From assembly GCF_011927955.1 (NCBI RefSeq), contig NZ_JAATJN010000001.1:434001-498000 (forward strand): a DNA stretch of 64,000 bases, given 5' to 3'. The notes beneath the pieces were generated by a model. It worked only from the letters and a program-made list of their open reading frames with translations. It ran no database searches and was not told the DNA's origin. A program made the position numbers and the translations under genes. This DNA comes from Brevibacterium marinum (GTDB lineage Bacteria > Actinomycetota > Actinomycetes > Actinomycetales > Brevibacteriaceae). Of the stretch, positions 17,150 to 26,634 are shown piece after piece. The stretch's first letter is position 1. The number at the start of each line of letters is the position of its first letter.

Positions 17150-18169
17150 ATGGTCCTGTTCCCACGCTTCCGATCTCGCTCCGTCCGTGCCCGAGCCGTC
17201 CGCTCCCGCTCCGCCCACACCCGAACCGTCCGCTCCCGCTCCGTCCATGCCCGAACCGTCCGCTCATTCGCGGCGGCTGCTCTCGCACTGCCGCTGCTCG
17301 CCGCCTGCGGATCCTCGGGAGCCTCGGCCGACGACACCATCACCTTCGCCGCGGTTCCGAGCGAATCCTCCTCCACGCTCGAGTCCTCCTTCGAGAACGT
17401 CACCGCACTGGTCGAGGAGGAGACCGGTCAGACGGTCGAATTCCAGAATGCCTCCGACTACGCGGCGGTGGTCGAGGGCATGCGCGCCGGTCAGATCGAC
17501 GCCGCCTCCTTCGGCCCCTTCGCCTATGTCATCGCCAAGGACTCCGGCATCGACATGGAACCAGCGGCGGCACCGACGAACGATCAGGACAAGGCACCGG
17601 CCTACACCTCGCTCGCCTACGTCAAGAAGGGCTCGGACATCAAGGGCCTCAACGACCTCAAGGGCAAGAACGTCTGCTTCGTCGACAAGGCCTCGACCTC
17701 CGGCTTCCTTCTGCCGATGAAGGGGATCATGGACGAGGGCCTCGACATGGAGGCGGACATGGAACAGACGCTGACCGGTGGCCACGACGCCTCACTGCTG
17801 TCCCTGAGCTCCGGAGAGTGTGATGCGGCCTTCGCCCACGACACCATGCTGGATACCCTCGAGAGCACCGATCAGGTCAAGCCGGGCAGCCTGGAACCGG
17901 TCTGGGAGTCCGAGCCCATCACCGAAGACCCGATCGCGGTCAACAACGAATCCCTGGATCCCGAAATGGCCGAGCAGATCACCACGGTTCTGCGTGAGAA
18001 GGCCAACGTCCCGGCCATGGTCGACGCGGGCGTCTGCTCGTCCGCCGACGACTGTGTCCTGCCCGAGGAGATCGAGTACGGCTACGCACCCGTGAAGGAC
18101 TCCGACTTCGATTCGATCCGAGACATCTGCGACGCCACCCAGGCAGACGCCTGCAACAACGTCGGCTAG
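17150..18169 (+). CDS. phnD: phosphonate ABC transporter substrate-binding lipoprotein
   Basis: 339 residues from ATG 17150, preceded by AAGGCAGG; ATG 17096 is an in-frame alternative. A lipoprotein signal ends in LPLLAACGSS with the lipobox Cys. The mature part follows the PhnD pattern (TITFAAVPSESSSTLESSF, then FQNASDYAAVVEGMRAGQ and FVDKASTSGFLLPMKG). The signal peptide's n-region is unusually long and arginine-rich because a 30-bp sequence is present three times (17177-17266). It binds phosphonate outside the membrane and delivers it to PhnE/PhnC encoded downstream. Confidence 0.85.
   Translation: MVLFPRFRSRSVRARAVRSRSAHTRTVRSRSVHARTVRSFAAAALALPLLAACGSSGASADDTITFAAVPSESSSTLESSFENVTALVEEETGQTVEFQNASDYAAVVEGMRAGQIDAASFGPFAYVIAKDSGIDMEPAAAPTNDQDKAPAYTSLAYVKKGSDIKGLNDLKGKNVCFVDKASTSGFLLPMKGIMDEGLDMEADMEQTLTGGHDASLLSLSSGECDAAFAHDTMLDTLESTDQVKPGSLEPVWESEPITEDPIAVNNESLDPEMAEQITTVLREKANVPAMVDAGVCSSADDCVLPEEIEYGYAPVKDSDFDSIRDICDATQADACNNVG
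17177..17266 (+). repeat. three tandem 30-bp repeats inside phnD signal peptide
   Basis: Copies at 17177-17206, 17207-17236 and 17237-17266 encode the decapeptides RSVRARAVRS, RSAHTRTVRS and RSVHARTVRS. The unit is a multiple of three, so copy-number change would preserve the frame. Confidence 0.85.
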
Positions 18170-18181
18170 GAGAGACAGACG

Positions 18182-19153
18182 ATGAGCATTCACCGAACGA
18201 CCACCAGCGTCCACCGAAGCTCCGACAGCGCCACGAACCCCGAACTCCAGCGCGAGATCGACGACATCTACTCGGTCCAGCTCGACCATGTGACCAAGGA
18301 CTTCGGCGGCGTCCTCGGACTCGACGACGTCAACATCGGATTCCGCACCGGCGGGATCACGGTCCTGCTCGGCCTGTCCGGGTCGGGCAAGTCGACGCTG
18401 CTGCGCCACATCAACGGTCTGCACACACCCACCTCGGGGACGGTGCGGGCCCTGGGCCAGGACGTGGGCTCGGCGGGCAAGCGAAGGCTGCGGGAGCTGC
18501 GCCGGAACATCGGAGTGATCTTCCAGTCCTTCAACCTCGTCGGCCCGATGTCCGTGCTGGAGAACGTCTGCGCCGGGCAGCTCGGCTCGCTCAAGGGGCC
18601 CCGCATCTCGTTGATGATGTACCCCAAGTCCGTGCGCCGCGAAGCCATCGAGAAGCTCGACCGGGTCGGCCTGGCCGACCGTGCCTACCAGCGCGCAGAC
18701 ACCCTCTCCGGTGGTCAGCAGCAGCGTGTGGCCATCGCCCGCGCCCTCATGCAGCATCCGAGAGTGCTGCTGGCCGATGAGCCGGTGGCCTCGCTCGACC
18801 CGGTCTCCGCCCTCGACGTGATCAACCTGCTGCGCCGGATCGCCGAGGAGGACGGGCTGACCGTCATCGCCTCACTTCACCAGGTCCAGCTCGCCATCGA
18901 GTTCGCCGACCGGATCATCGGCCTGCGCAGCGGCCAGGCGGTCCTCGACCGCACCACCGAGGGACTGAGCGCCGAGGAGGCCTCGACGATCTACTCGAGC
19001 GTCTCGGGCATGGATCCGGAGACCGCCGAGGCTGGGCCCAGCTCCGCATCTGCTGCTCAGTCCGCGCACGCATCCGAGGTGCAGTCCACAGCCAAGGGCC
19101 GGTCCGCGGCCGGGTCCGTCCGCACCCCGATCCCGACCGGCGCCACCCGCTGA
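18182..19153 (+). CDS. phnC: phosphonate ABC transporter ATP-binding protein
   Basis: A 323-residue ABC ATPase. It has Walker A GLSGSGKST, a Q-loop in IFQSFNLVGPMSV, signature LSGGQQQRVAIARAL and Walker B VLLADEP. The regions around NGLHTPTSGTV and the long insertion before the signature match PhnC. It begins 12 bp after phnD, and its stop overlaps the permease start (TGATG). A C-terminal tail rich in Ala and Ser after residue 285 is extra to the domain. Confidence 0.88.
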   Translation: MSIHRTTTSVHRSSDSATNPELQREIDDIYSVQLDHVTKDFGGVLGLDDVNIGFRTGGITVLLGLSGSGKSTLLRHINGLHTPTSGTVRALGQDVGSAGKRRLRELRRNIGVIFQSFNLVGPMSVLENVCAGQLGSLKGPRISLMMYPKSVRREAIEKLDRVGLADRAYQRADTLSGGQQQRVAIARALMQHPRVLLADEPVASLDPVSALDVINLLRRIAEEDGLTVIASLHQVQLAIEFADRIIGLRSGQAVLDRTTEGLSAEEASTIYSSVSGMDPETAEAGPSSASAAQSAHASEVQSTAKGRSAAGSVRTPIPTGATR

Positions 19154-20832
19154 TGTCCACGCTCGTCGAGACCCCACCCGAGGCCCACACAGCACCGGTT
19201 CGCCCGCGTCCGGCAGGATCCAGCATCGCCGCCACATTCGTGATGCTCGCTCTGGTCGCCGGGGGCTTCTGGTCGGTCGGTGCCCTCGGCATCGATATTA
19301 CGACGATCGTCGATTCCTTCGACAATGCGGTGAGCTTCTTCGCCCGCATGTTCCCGCTCGACTTCCCACCGCTGGCCGAGACCCTGTCCTTGGTGTTCGA
19401 GACCCTGGCCATCGTCTTCCTCGCGACCCTGCTCTCCGTGGCGCTCTCCATCCCGGTGGCTCTGGCCGCTGCGAGACCCACCCGTTGGGGAGCCACCTCG
19501 CAGGGGGTCGCTCGTGCCTTGACGGTGCTGGCCCGTGCAGTCCCCGACCTGGTGCTCGCGATCGTGTTCCTGCGCATGTTCGGTCTCGGAGCGACCGCCG
19601 GCATCATCGCCATGGGCATCCACTCGGTCGGCATGATCGCCAAGCTCTACGCCGACGCGATCGAGGAGCTCGACGACGGTCCACGCGAGTCGGTGGAGTC
19701 CCTCGGCGGCAGCCGCGCCCAGCAGATCATGGCGGCCATCCCCCAGACTCTGATGCCCCAGCTCATCGCGACGGCGCTGCACCGCTTCGACATCAACCTG
19801 CGCACCTCGGTGCTGCTGGGCTACGTCGGGGTCGGCGGCATCGGGTTGGCCATCGCCGATGCCCTGCGCACGCTCGACTACCAGCGGGGCATGGCACTTG
19901 CGGTGATCGTCCTGCTGCTGTGCATTGGCCTCGAACTGCTCTCCGGTGCCGTCCGCGCGACGCTGATGCGATCGGCGGGGCGGACGATCACCGGGGGCAC
20001 CTGGACCGATCGCCTGTTCAACCGCGGGCGCGAGACCGGCGTCGATGACGTTCACCTCACGCCGCCGTGGAGTGCCGCCCGCATCAGACGATTCGTGTCC
20101 GTGGCCCTGATCGCGATCGTCACCGCTGCGGCCCTGTGGCGTGTGGACGTGTCCTGGTCGGCACTCGCGCAGGGAGTTCTCGACCTGCCGGAGACCCTGG
20201 CGCTGTTCTTCCCACCCTCGGCCGGCGGGACCGTGTCCAACCTCCTCGAACAGCTCCTGGTCACCGTGCAGATCTCACTCGCCGCCACTGTCATCGGTGC
20301 CCTCATCGCGCTGCCGATCGGAATCCTCGCCGCCCGCAATGCGGTCGCCAACGTCTATGTGCATCAGACGTTTCGGGTCATCATCGTGATCGTGCGCGGC
20401 ATCCCCGAACTCATCCTCGCGATCATCTTCGTCGTCATCTCCGGCCTCGGCGAGGTGGCAGGCACATTGGCGCTGTCGATCGGGGCCATCGGCCTGCTCT
20501 CGAAACTCATCGCCGATTCGCTCGAGGAGACGGACGCCCAGGTGCAGGAGGCGACGCGGGCCACCGGAGCCAGTGAGGTGCAGGTGTTCTTCTCTGCCAC
20601 CTTGCGTCAGGCGGCTCCGGCCTTCGTCGCCCACACCATGTACCTGCTCGACAACAACATCCGCTCGGCCACACTGCTCGGCGTCGTCGGCGCCGGCGGC
20701 ATCGGATTCCTGCTGCTCAACGCCTCGCGGGTCAACCAGTTCGATGTCGTCACCATGGTCCTCGTCCTCATGGTCGCCGTGGTCCTCGCGGTCGAAGCGC
20801 TGTCGATGTGGCTGCGCAAGGCAGTTCGCTGA
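19153..20832 (+). CDS. phnE: phosphonate ABC transporter permease, two PhnE domains fused
   Basis: 559 residues, twice the usual PhnE length. Two homologous membrane halves are joined. Each has the ABC permease EAA-type loop: EELDDGPRESVESLGGSRAQ in the first and EETDAQVQEATRATGASEVQ in the second. Each ends in a similar glycine helix (YVGVGGIGLAIADALRTLDY, then GVVGAGGIGFLLLNASRVNQ). A linker of about 50 residues links them. One polypeptide could therefore form the whole channel with PhnC. Confidence 0.88.
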   Translation: MSTLVETPPEAHTAPVRPRPAGSSIAATFVMLALVAGGFWSVGALGIDITTIVDSFDNAVSFFARMFPLDFPPLAETLSLVFETLAIVFLATLLSVALSIPVALAAARPTRWGATSQGVARALTVLARAVPDLVLAIVFLRMFGLGATAGIIAMGIHSVGMIAKLYADAIEELDDGPRESVESLGGSRAQQIMAAIPQTLMPQLIATALHRFDINLRTSVLLGYVGVGGIGLAIADALRTLDYQRGMALAVIVLLLCIGLELLSGAVRATLMRSAGRTITGGTWTDRLFNRGRETGVDDVHLTPPWSAARIRRFVSVALIAIVTAAALWRVDVSWSALAQGVLDLPETLALFFPPSAGGTVSNLLEQLLVTVQISLAATVIGALIALPIGILAARNAVANVYVHQTFRVIIVIVRGIPELILAIIFVVISGLGEVAGTLALSIGAIGLLSKLIADSLEETDAQVQEATRATGASEVQVFFSATLRQAAPAFVAHTMYLLDNNIRSATLLGVVGAGGIGFLLLNASRVNQFDVVTMVLVLMVAVVLAVEALSMWLRKAVR

Positions 20833-20933
20833 CACGTGGTCGCTGTCCTTGTACACCCGCCCCGTCCATCACACACACGATCCCGTTTCACGCCCGAACC
20901 ACCACAGAACCCGAACACAGAAGGAGAAACATC

Positions 20934-21662
20934 ATGATTGAGCTCGCCGTCTTCGACATGGCCGGCACCACCATCGACGACCGGGACGAGGTCTATCGCG
21001 TTCTGCGCAAGGCCACGGAGCGGGAAGGTGCGAACTACTCGGACGAGACATTCCAGCAGTGGATGGGCACGGAGAAGAAGTGGGCGATCGAAAACCTGCT
21101 CCGCCTCGGCGGGGTCGAGGTCGACGAGGAGGTCCACGAGAGGACCTGGGAATGGTTCCGGGCCGAGCTGCGCCGCACGTATACCGAGAACCCGCCGAGG
21201 TCGCTGCCCGGCGTCGAGGAGGCGCTGGCGACTCTGCGTGAGCGCGGCATCAGGATCGGCCTGACCACCGGGTTTGCGCGGGAGATCGCGGACCTCATCT
21301 TCGCCTCCATGGGGTGGCGGAAGGGTGCGACCTTCGACGCCTCGTCCTGCGGCGACGAGGTCGAGGCCGGGCGCCCGGCACCCGACATGATTCAGACGGT
21401 CATGGCCGAGCTCGATGTCGACGACACGGCCGCGGTCGTCAGCGTCGGCGACACCTCGGCGGATGTGCAGTCGGCTCTGCGGGCCGGGGTCACCTCGATC
21501 TGCGTACTCACCGGACATCTGAGCAGGGAGGACTTCGACGCTGAAGGTGCCCACCTTGTGCTCGATTCCGCTGCTGGACTTCCGGATGCTCTGGCGGACC
21601 TGCCTGAAGCCAAGGCCGATCGCCCCGCGGCAGCCGCGACAGCGGAAGCGGTGAACCGGTGA
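20934..21662 (+). CDS. phosphonatase-like HAD hydrolase (PhnX-like)
   Basis: 242 residues from ATG 20934 with AGAAGGAG upstream. The HAD nucleophile motif is DMAGTT, as in phosphonoacetaldehyde hydrolases. The cap region has QQWMGTEKKWAIENLL with a candidate Schiff-base Lys. The later motif has Arg rather than Lys (AGRPAPDM), and the last is SVGDTSADVQSALRAG. These are the traits of the PhnX-like group (TIGR03351), which pairs with FAD oxidoreductases instead of PhnW. The expected reaction is C-P cleavage of phosphonoacetaldehyde or its hydroxy form, releasing phosphate. Confidence 0.8.
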   Translation: MIELAVFDMAGTTIDDRDEVYRVLRKATEREGANYSDETFQQWMGTEKKWAIENLLRLGGVEVDEEVHERTWEWFRAELRRTYTENPPRSLPGVEEALATLRERGIRIGLTTGFAREIADLIFASMGWRKGATFDASSCGDEVEAGRPAPDMIQTVMAELDVDDTAAVVSVGDTSADVQSALRAGVTSICVLTGHLSREDFDAEGAHLVLDSAAGLPDALADLPEAKADRPAAAATAEAVNR

Positions 21663-22753
21663 CGGCGCAGGTTCATCAGATGCGCGACTCGGTCGCCGGA
21701 ACCGATGCCGCTGCAGTCGGAACCGATGCCGGACCCGAGGCGGATAGGGCCCAGGCCGTCGTCTGGCTCGGCGGAAATCGATTCGAGACACAGTCCTTCG
21801 ACCTCCCGGTCCTGGGTGAAGGTGAGAGCCTCGTCCGCCTGAGAACCGCCACCGTCTGCGGCTCGGATCGGCACACCGTTCGCGGTCGCCGTCCCGGAGC
21901 CTGCCCCTCGATTCTGGGTCACGAGGGCGTCGGCCTGGTCGAGGATTCGCGTGCGGGCCTTCCGCTCGGTCAGCGCGTGGTCTTCTCGGTCACCTCGATG
22001 TGCGGGGAATGCGGCAACTGCCGACGCGGCCTCAGCGCGAAATGCGCGTCGGTCGCCAAGGTCGGCCACGAATCGACCGACAGCGGCTGGGCGCTCTCGG
22101 GCACATACGCCACGCACATCCACCTGCCCGCGGGCGTGGCCGTCGTCCCGGTACCCGATTCGGTGCCCGATGCCGTGGCCGCGACCGCCGGATGCGCGGT
22201 CGCGACCGTCATGGCGATGGTCGAGGCCGCCGGTGACCTGAAGGGTAAGCGAGTCTTCGTCAACGGTCTCGGAATGCTGGGACTCACCGCGGTGGCCGCG
22301 GCTCAGTCCCGTGGTGCCGCCGAGGTGCTCGCCTTCGATCCGAGCCCACGACGCCAGGACCTTGCCCTGTTCGCCGGGGCGAGCACCATCATGGAAGAGG
22401 AGACGCCTGCAGATGTCGATGTCGCTCTCGAACTCTCCGGCACCGCCTCGGGAGTGGAAACCTGCCTGGCCGGCCTCGGCACGGGCGGCACCGCGGTGCT
22501 CGCCGGCAGTGTTAGCCCGGGCTCGAATGTCGAGATCACTCCCGAACAGCTCGTCCGCGGCTGGCGCACGATCACCGGTGTGCACAACTTCGAACCCCAC
22601 CACCTGCGGCAGGCCGTCGACTTCCTCACCGCGGACGGGGCGAACATGCCGTGGGACCACATCCTCGGCGGTCCCATCGGCCTGTCGGAAGTGGCTCAGG
22701 AATTCGCCGAGCCGAGCCCGGGGCTGCGGACCGTGGTGACCATCGACGGGTGA
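21659..22753 (+). CDS. phosphonate-associated zinc-dependent alcohol dehydrogenase (TIGR03366-like)
   Basis: A 364-residue medium-chain dehydrogenase. It has a catalytic zinc Cys in TVCGSDRHTV, a GHEGVG motif, structural zinc Cys residues in MCGECGNCRRGLSAKC and an NAD-binding GLGMLGL. GTG 21659 overlaps the hydrolase stop by 4 bp, implying coupled translation. This group is found with PhnX-like hydrolases; it may oxidise or reduce the aldehyde released, or prepare the substrate. The N-terminal 30 residues are Ala-rich and extra to the domain. Confidence 0.75.
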   Translation: MTAQVHQMRDSVAGTDAAAVGTDAGPEADRAQAVVWLGGNRFETQSFDLPVLGEGESLVRLRTATVCGSDRHTVRGRRPGACPSILGHEGVGLVEDSRAGLPLGQRVVFSVTSMCGECGNCRRGLSAKCASVAKVGHESTDSGWALSGTYATHIHLPAGVAVVPVPDSVPDAVAATAGCAVATVMAMVEAAGDLKGKRVFVNGLGMLGLTAVAAAQSRGAAEVLAFDPSPRRQDLALFAGASTIMEEETPADVDVALELSGTASGVETCLAGLGTGGTAVLAGSVSPGSNVEITPEQLVRGWRTITGVHNFEPHHLRQAVDFLTADGANMPWDHILGGPIGLSEVAQEFAEPSPGLRTVVTIDG

Positions 22754-22793
22754 TGGGCTGAGGGGCGGTCCGCCGCGCTCGCCCACGCCCGCG

Positions 22794-23552
22794 TCAGCCT
22801 TTTGCCGTTGCCAGATCCTCCCGGAACGCGCGCCCAGCGGCCCCGATGTCCCCCGCCGAGGTGATGAACCGGAAGCCTTGGTCCTTGCGGGTCTTGGCTT
22901 CCGCACCATCGCCGCAGTGGATGCCCGGAACGATCCCGGCATTGTCTGCAGCCGTGCGGATACGCACCAGCGCCTCGGCGTGGGCATCATTGGGCTGACC
23001 GGGCAGAGCGTCCACGGCGAAAGCGAGGTCGGCAGGCCCGACGTAGACACCGTCGATTCCGGGAACCTCGCAGATCCTTTCGACGTTGGCCAGCCCCTCT
23101 TCGTTCTCGATCATGACGAAGAGCAACGGCCGCTCTGCTCGAGTGTCCTGTACGGCGTTGTGCATGATTTCGGCGGTCGGACCCCAGGAGCGATCGCCTC
23201 CACGGCTCGGATAGTCGAGGGCGCCGGCCGCCGCTTCGGCCTCGGCGACGGAGGACACGAGCGGCACGATGACGGCTTCGACCCCGGCGTCGGCGAGCAT
23301 GCCGATCTCGGTGAAGCGGTTCGCCGCGACTCGGGCTGCAACCAGCGCCGGACCGCTGGCGCGGATGGCGTCGGTGAGGCGCAGAACATCCGTGGGACGG
23401 GCGAAACCGTGCTGCATGTCGAGGCAGACATAGTCATACCCTGCGGCCGATCCGATCTTCGCGAGCTCCTGGCTCGTCGACATCATCCACAGTCCGTTGT
23501 AGATCTCTCCGGCGCCGAGGCGAGCGCGGTGGCCTTCGATAGCTGCAGTCAT
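22794..23552 (-). CDS. HpcH/HpaI-family aldolase (GarL-like)
   Basis: A 252-residue class II aldolase with the family pattern: DYVCLDMQHGFA (catalytic His), VAARVAANR (Arg), FVMIENEEGLANVERI (metal Glu) and GVYVGPADLAFAV (metal Asp). Length and layout match 2-dehydro-3-deoxyglucarate aldolase. It is the last gene of the minus-strand aldarate operon, which supports cleavage of a ketodeoxy-aldarate to pyruvate and a semialdehyde. The 113 bp between it and the dehydratase hold nothing clear. Confidence 0.75.
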   Translation of the reverse strand: MTAAIEGHRARLGAGEIYNGLWMMSTSQELAKIGSAAGYDYVCLDMQHGFARPTDVLRLTDAIRASGPALVAARVAANRFTEIGMLADAGVEAVIVPLVSSVAEAEAAAGALDYPSRGGDRSWGPTAEIMHNAVQDTRAERPLLFVMIENEEGLANVERICEVPGIDGVYVGPADLAFAVDALPGQPNDAHAEALVRIRTAADNAGIVPGIHCGDGAEAKTRKDQGFRFITSAGDIGAAGRAFREDLATAKG

Positions 23553-23666
23553 ACCTGCATCGAATCACAGGCCCGCATCCTGACGCCAGAGATGACCGCC
23601 ATCCGGATCAATCACCTCGGCGCCGGGCACCGGGTCCAGTGAAGAACCTCTGGTCAGGGCACTCGA

Positions 23667-24998
23667 TCAGCGCACCAGCGCCGGACGCTTTGCGTCGAAC
23701 TCCCAGCCGTCGACCAGGTACTGCATCGCGAGCGAATCATCACGCGCGCCCAGACCGTGCTCCAGGTAGAGCTGGTTCGCCGCATCGAGCCGATCACGGT
23801 CGAGTTCCACGCCGAGGCCGGGTGCACGAGGTACCGCGATTTCACTGTCGACGATCTGCGGCGGCTCGAGGGTCAGGCCCTGACCGTCCTGCCAGATCCA
23901 ATGCGTGTCCAACGCGGTGATCTCGCCGGGCGCGGCCGCGCCGACTTGAGTGAACATCGCCAGCGAGATGTCGAAGTGGTTGTTCGAATGCGAGCCCCAG
24001 GTCAAACCGAAGTCCTGACACATCTGCGCCACCCGCACTGACCCTGCCATGGTCCAGAAGTGAGGATCGGCCAGCGGAATGTCCACGGCCGAGGCACGCA
24101 CGGCATGCTGCATCTCCCGCCAGTCCGTGGCGATCATGTTCGTCGCCGTCCGCAAGCCGGTGGCGCGCTTGAACTCGGCCATCACCTCACGCCCCGAGAA
24201 CCGTCCTTCGGCACCGCACGGGTCCTCGGCATAGGCGATGGCACCGGCCATGCGCCTGCCGTATTCGATGGCGTCGTCGAGGAGCCATCCGCCGTTCGGA
24301 TCCAGGGTGATCCGAGCTTCGGGGAACCGCTTCTTGAGCGCAAGGACGGTGTCGACCTCGACGTCTCCATCGAGGACTCCGCCTTTGAGTTTGAAGTCGC
24401 GGAATCCGTACTCGGCCTGGGCCGCCTCGGCGAGGGCGACGACGGATTCCGGGTCGAGTGCCTTCTCACGGCGCAGCCCGAACCAGCCGTCGGCGTCCGT
24501 CTCACGCAGGTATCCCAGATCAGTGGCATCGGGATCGCCGACATAGAAGAGGTACCCGAGCATCGGCACACTCTCCCTCTGTTGGCCGTCGCCGAGGAGC
24601 TCCGCAATTGGCAGACCGAGATTCTGTCCGTGCAGATCGAGCAGGCACGATTCGAGTGCCGTCACTGCGTGCACCGTGGTGCGCTGATCGAAGGTCTGAT
24701 TTCCGCGCCCGCCCGCGTCGCGGGACCCGAAGGTCTGCCGCACGTGCCGCAGCAGGCTGCGATACCGCGAGACAGGTTGGCCGACGAGGATGGATGCCGC
24801 ATCGGCGATCGTTGAGCGGATCGACTCTCCACCCGGCACTTCCCCGACGCCGGTGCGACCATCGCTGTCGGTGAGGACGGCGATGTTCCGGGTGAAATAC
24901 GGGCCGTGCGCGCCCGAGAGATTCATCAGCATCGAGTCATGCCCGGCGACGGGCACGACCTCGACATCGGTGATGGTGGGACCAGCGTGCAGACTCAT
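23667..24998 (-). CDS. gudD: glucarate dehydratase
   Basis: A 443-residue enolase-superfamily enzyme matching GudD along its length. It has the KxK motif in [12 protein letters not shown], acid ligands in [13 protein letters not shown] and [10 protein letters not shown], then [13 protein letters not shown], and the catalytic His in [16 protein letters not shown]. It removes water from D-glucarate to give 5-dehydro-4-deoxyglucarate and needs Mg2+. Its start is 1 bp from the dioxovalerate dehydrogenase stop, so the genes are co-transcribed. Confidence 0.9.
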   Translation of the reverse strand: MSLHAGPTITDVEVVPVAGHDSMLMNLSGAHGPYFTRNIAVLTDSDGRTGVGEVPGGESIRSTIADAASILVGQPVSRYRSLLRHVRQTFGSRDAGGRGNQTFDQRTTVHAVTALESCLLDLHGQNLGLPIAELLGDGQQRESVPMLGYLFYVGDPDATDLGYLRETDADGWFGLRREKALDPESVVALAEAAQAEYGFRDFKLKGGVLDGDVEVDTVLALKKRFPEARITLDPNGGWLLDDAIEYGRRMAGAIAYAEDPCGAEGRFSGREVMAEFKRATGLRTATNMIATDWREMQHAVRASAVDIPLADPHFWTMAGSVRVAQMCQDFGLTWGSHSNNHFDISLAMFTQVGAAAPGEITALDTHWIWQDGQGLTLEPPQIVDSEIAVPRAPGLGVELDRDRLDAANQLYLEHGLGARDDSLAMQYLVDGWEFDAKRPALVR

Positions 24999-24999
24999 G

Positions 25000-26598
25000 T
25001 CATTGGCCCTTTGCGATGACGCCGTCGTTCTGACGGACGAGTGACCATGGATTCGCGTCCTGCAGCGGTTCCGGCATCAGTACGGCGGGGACGGCCTGGT
25101 AGGCAACCGGCCGCAGGAAGCGTTCGATCGCCAGGCTTCCGACCGAGGTGGTGGCCGGCGCGGTGGTGGCAGGGAAGGGACCGCCGTGGACCATGGCGTG
25201 CCCGACCTCGACGCCGGTGGGCCAGCCGTTGAACAGGATGCGGCCGGCCAGATCCTCGAGGGTCGGAAGCAGGGCTTCGGCAGCAGGGGTGTCGGCATCG
25301 ACGGCGTGCACGGTGACCGTGAGCTGGCCCTCGAGTTCGTCGAGGGCCTCGGACAGCGAACCGATGTCAGAATAACGGATGATCACCGAGGCGGAGCCGA
25401 AGACTTCGTCGCTGAGCACCGAGTTGGAGCGCAGTTCGGCCAAATCGGCCGAGAAGACGACGGGGGCCGGAGCGTTCTCCCCCTCACCGGCGACGCCGCG
25501 TGCCACCGTGGCCACGGCCTGCTGATCCTCGACTGCAGACACTCCCTGCGCAAAGGCATCGGCGATACCGGGTGTGAGCATCGTCTGTCCGGGCCTTCCC
25601 TCAAGACCGGATTCCACGGCCGTGACGAAGGCGTCGCCGTCCTCGCCTTCCGGGACGAAGACGAGGCCCGGTGCGGTGCACAGCTGTCCGCTGGATCCGG
25701 TGAGTGATCCGACGAACTGCTCGGCCAGTCCCTGGGCACCGACGCCTTCGGAGCTCAGTGCCCCGTCGAGGAGGATGACCGGGTTGATGGAGCTCATCTC
25801 CGCATACATCGGAATCGGCACCTCACGAGAGGCTGCAGTGTCGGCGAGCGCCAGTCCGCCGCTGCGCGACCCGGTGAAGCCGATCGCGCTGATGACAGGA
25901 TCGGATGCCAGCTGCTGGCCGATCTCGGCCCCTGAACCGTAGACGAGGGAGAAGACCCCGGCGGGCATGCCGGACTCAGCCGCCGCCTCGGTGATGGCCT
26001 GGCCTACCAACTCTCCGGTGCCGGGATGCGCATTGTGCGCTTTCACGACAACAGGGCAGCCGGCCGCGAGTGCCGCGGCGGTGTCACCTCCGGCGACGGA
26101 GAAGGCCAGTGGGAAGTTGCTGGCGCCGAAGACGAGTACGGGTCCGAGCGGCACCCGGCGCTGTCGGATGTCAAGGCGGGGACCGGGTGAGCGATCCGGG
26201 AGGGCGGGGTCGATGCGCGCGCCGTGGAAGTTGCCTTCGCGGACAACGCCGGCGAAGAGGCGCAGCTGACCGACGGTGCGACCGACTTCTCCGGTCAGCC
26301 TTGCCGAGGGCAGGCCAGTCTCTGCCATGGCGCGTTCGACGATCTGCTCGCGCCTGCCTTCGATCGTGGCTGCAATCGCATCGAGGAATGCTGCTCGGGC
26401 TTGTGGGGTCGTGGCGCGGTAGTCGCGGAAGGCCGCGGCGGCTGCGGCAGTGGCCTGCTGCGCCTGCGTGGAGTCGAGCTTGCTGTATTCGGGTTCGAGT
26501 GGCGTGTTGGTGGACGGGTCGATGGCTCTCGTCGTGCCGTTGATGCCCTCGACCGCTTCTCCGGCGATGATCGATGCGCCTGTCAGTGTCGTTGTCAT
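25000..26598 (-). CDS. 2,5-dioxovalerate (alpha-ketoglutarate semialdehyde) dehydrogenase
   Basis: 532 residues from ATG 26598, with AAGGA upstream; GTG 26613 is less likely. It has the aldehyde dehydrogenase fold: [20 protein letters not shown] for cofactor binding, [13 protein letters not shown], the nucleophile Cys in [14 protein letters not shown], and the C-terminal part of the ketoglutarate-semialdehyde group. It lies between kdgD and gudD, so it should oxidise the KdgD product to 2-oxoglutarate. Confidence 0.87.
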   Translation of the reverse strand: MTTTLTGASIIAGEAVEGINGTTRAIDPSTNTPLEPEYSKLDSTQAQQATAAAAAAFRDYRATTPQARAAFLDAIAATIEGRREQIVERAMAETGLPSARLTGEVGRTVGQLRLFAGVVREGNFHGARIDPALPDRSPGPRLDIRQRRVPLGPVLVFGASNFPLAFSVAGGDTAAALAAGCPVVVKAHNAHPGTGELVGQAITEAAAESGMPAGVFSLVYGSGAEIGQQLASDPVISAIGFTGSRSGGLALADTAASREVPIPMYAEMSSINPVILLDGALSSEGVGAQGLAEQFVGSLTGSSGQLCTAPGLVFVPEGEDGDAFVTAVESGLEGRPGQTMLTPGIADAFAQGVSAVEDQQAVATVARGVAGEGENAPAPVVFSADLAELRSNSVLSDEVFGSASVIIRYSDIGSLSEALDELEGQLTVTVHAVDADTPAAEALLPTLEDLAGRILFNGWPTGVEVGHAMVHGGPFPATTAPATTSVGSLAIERFLRPVAYQAVPAVLMPEPLQDANPWSLVRQNDGVIAKGQ

Positions 26599-26634
26599 GG
26601 CGTCCTTTCTCACGAGTTTGTTTGTTGGTTGCGT

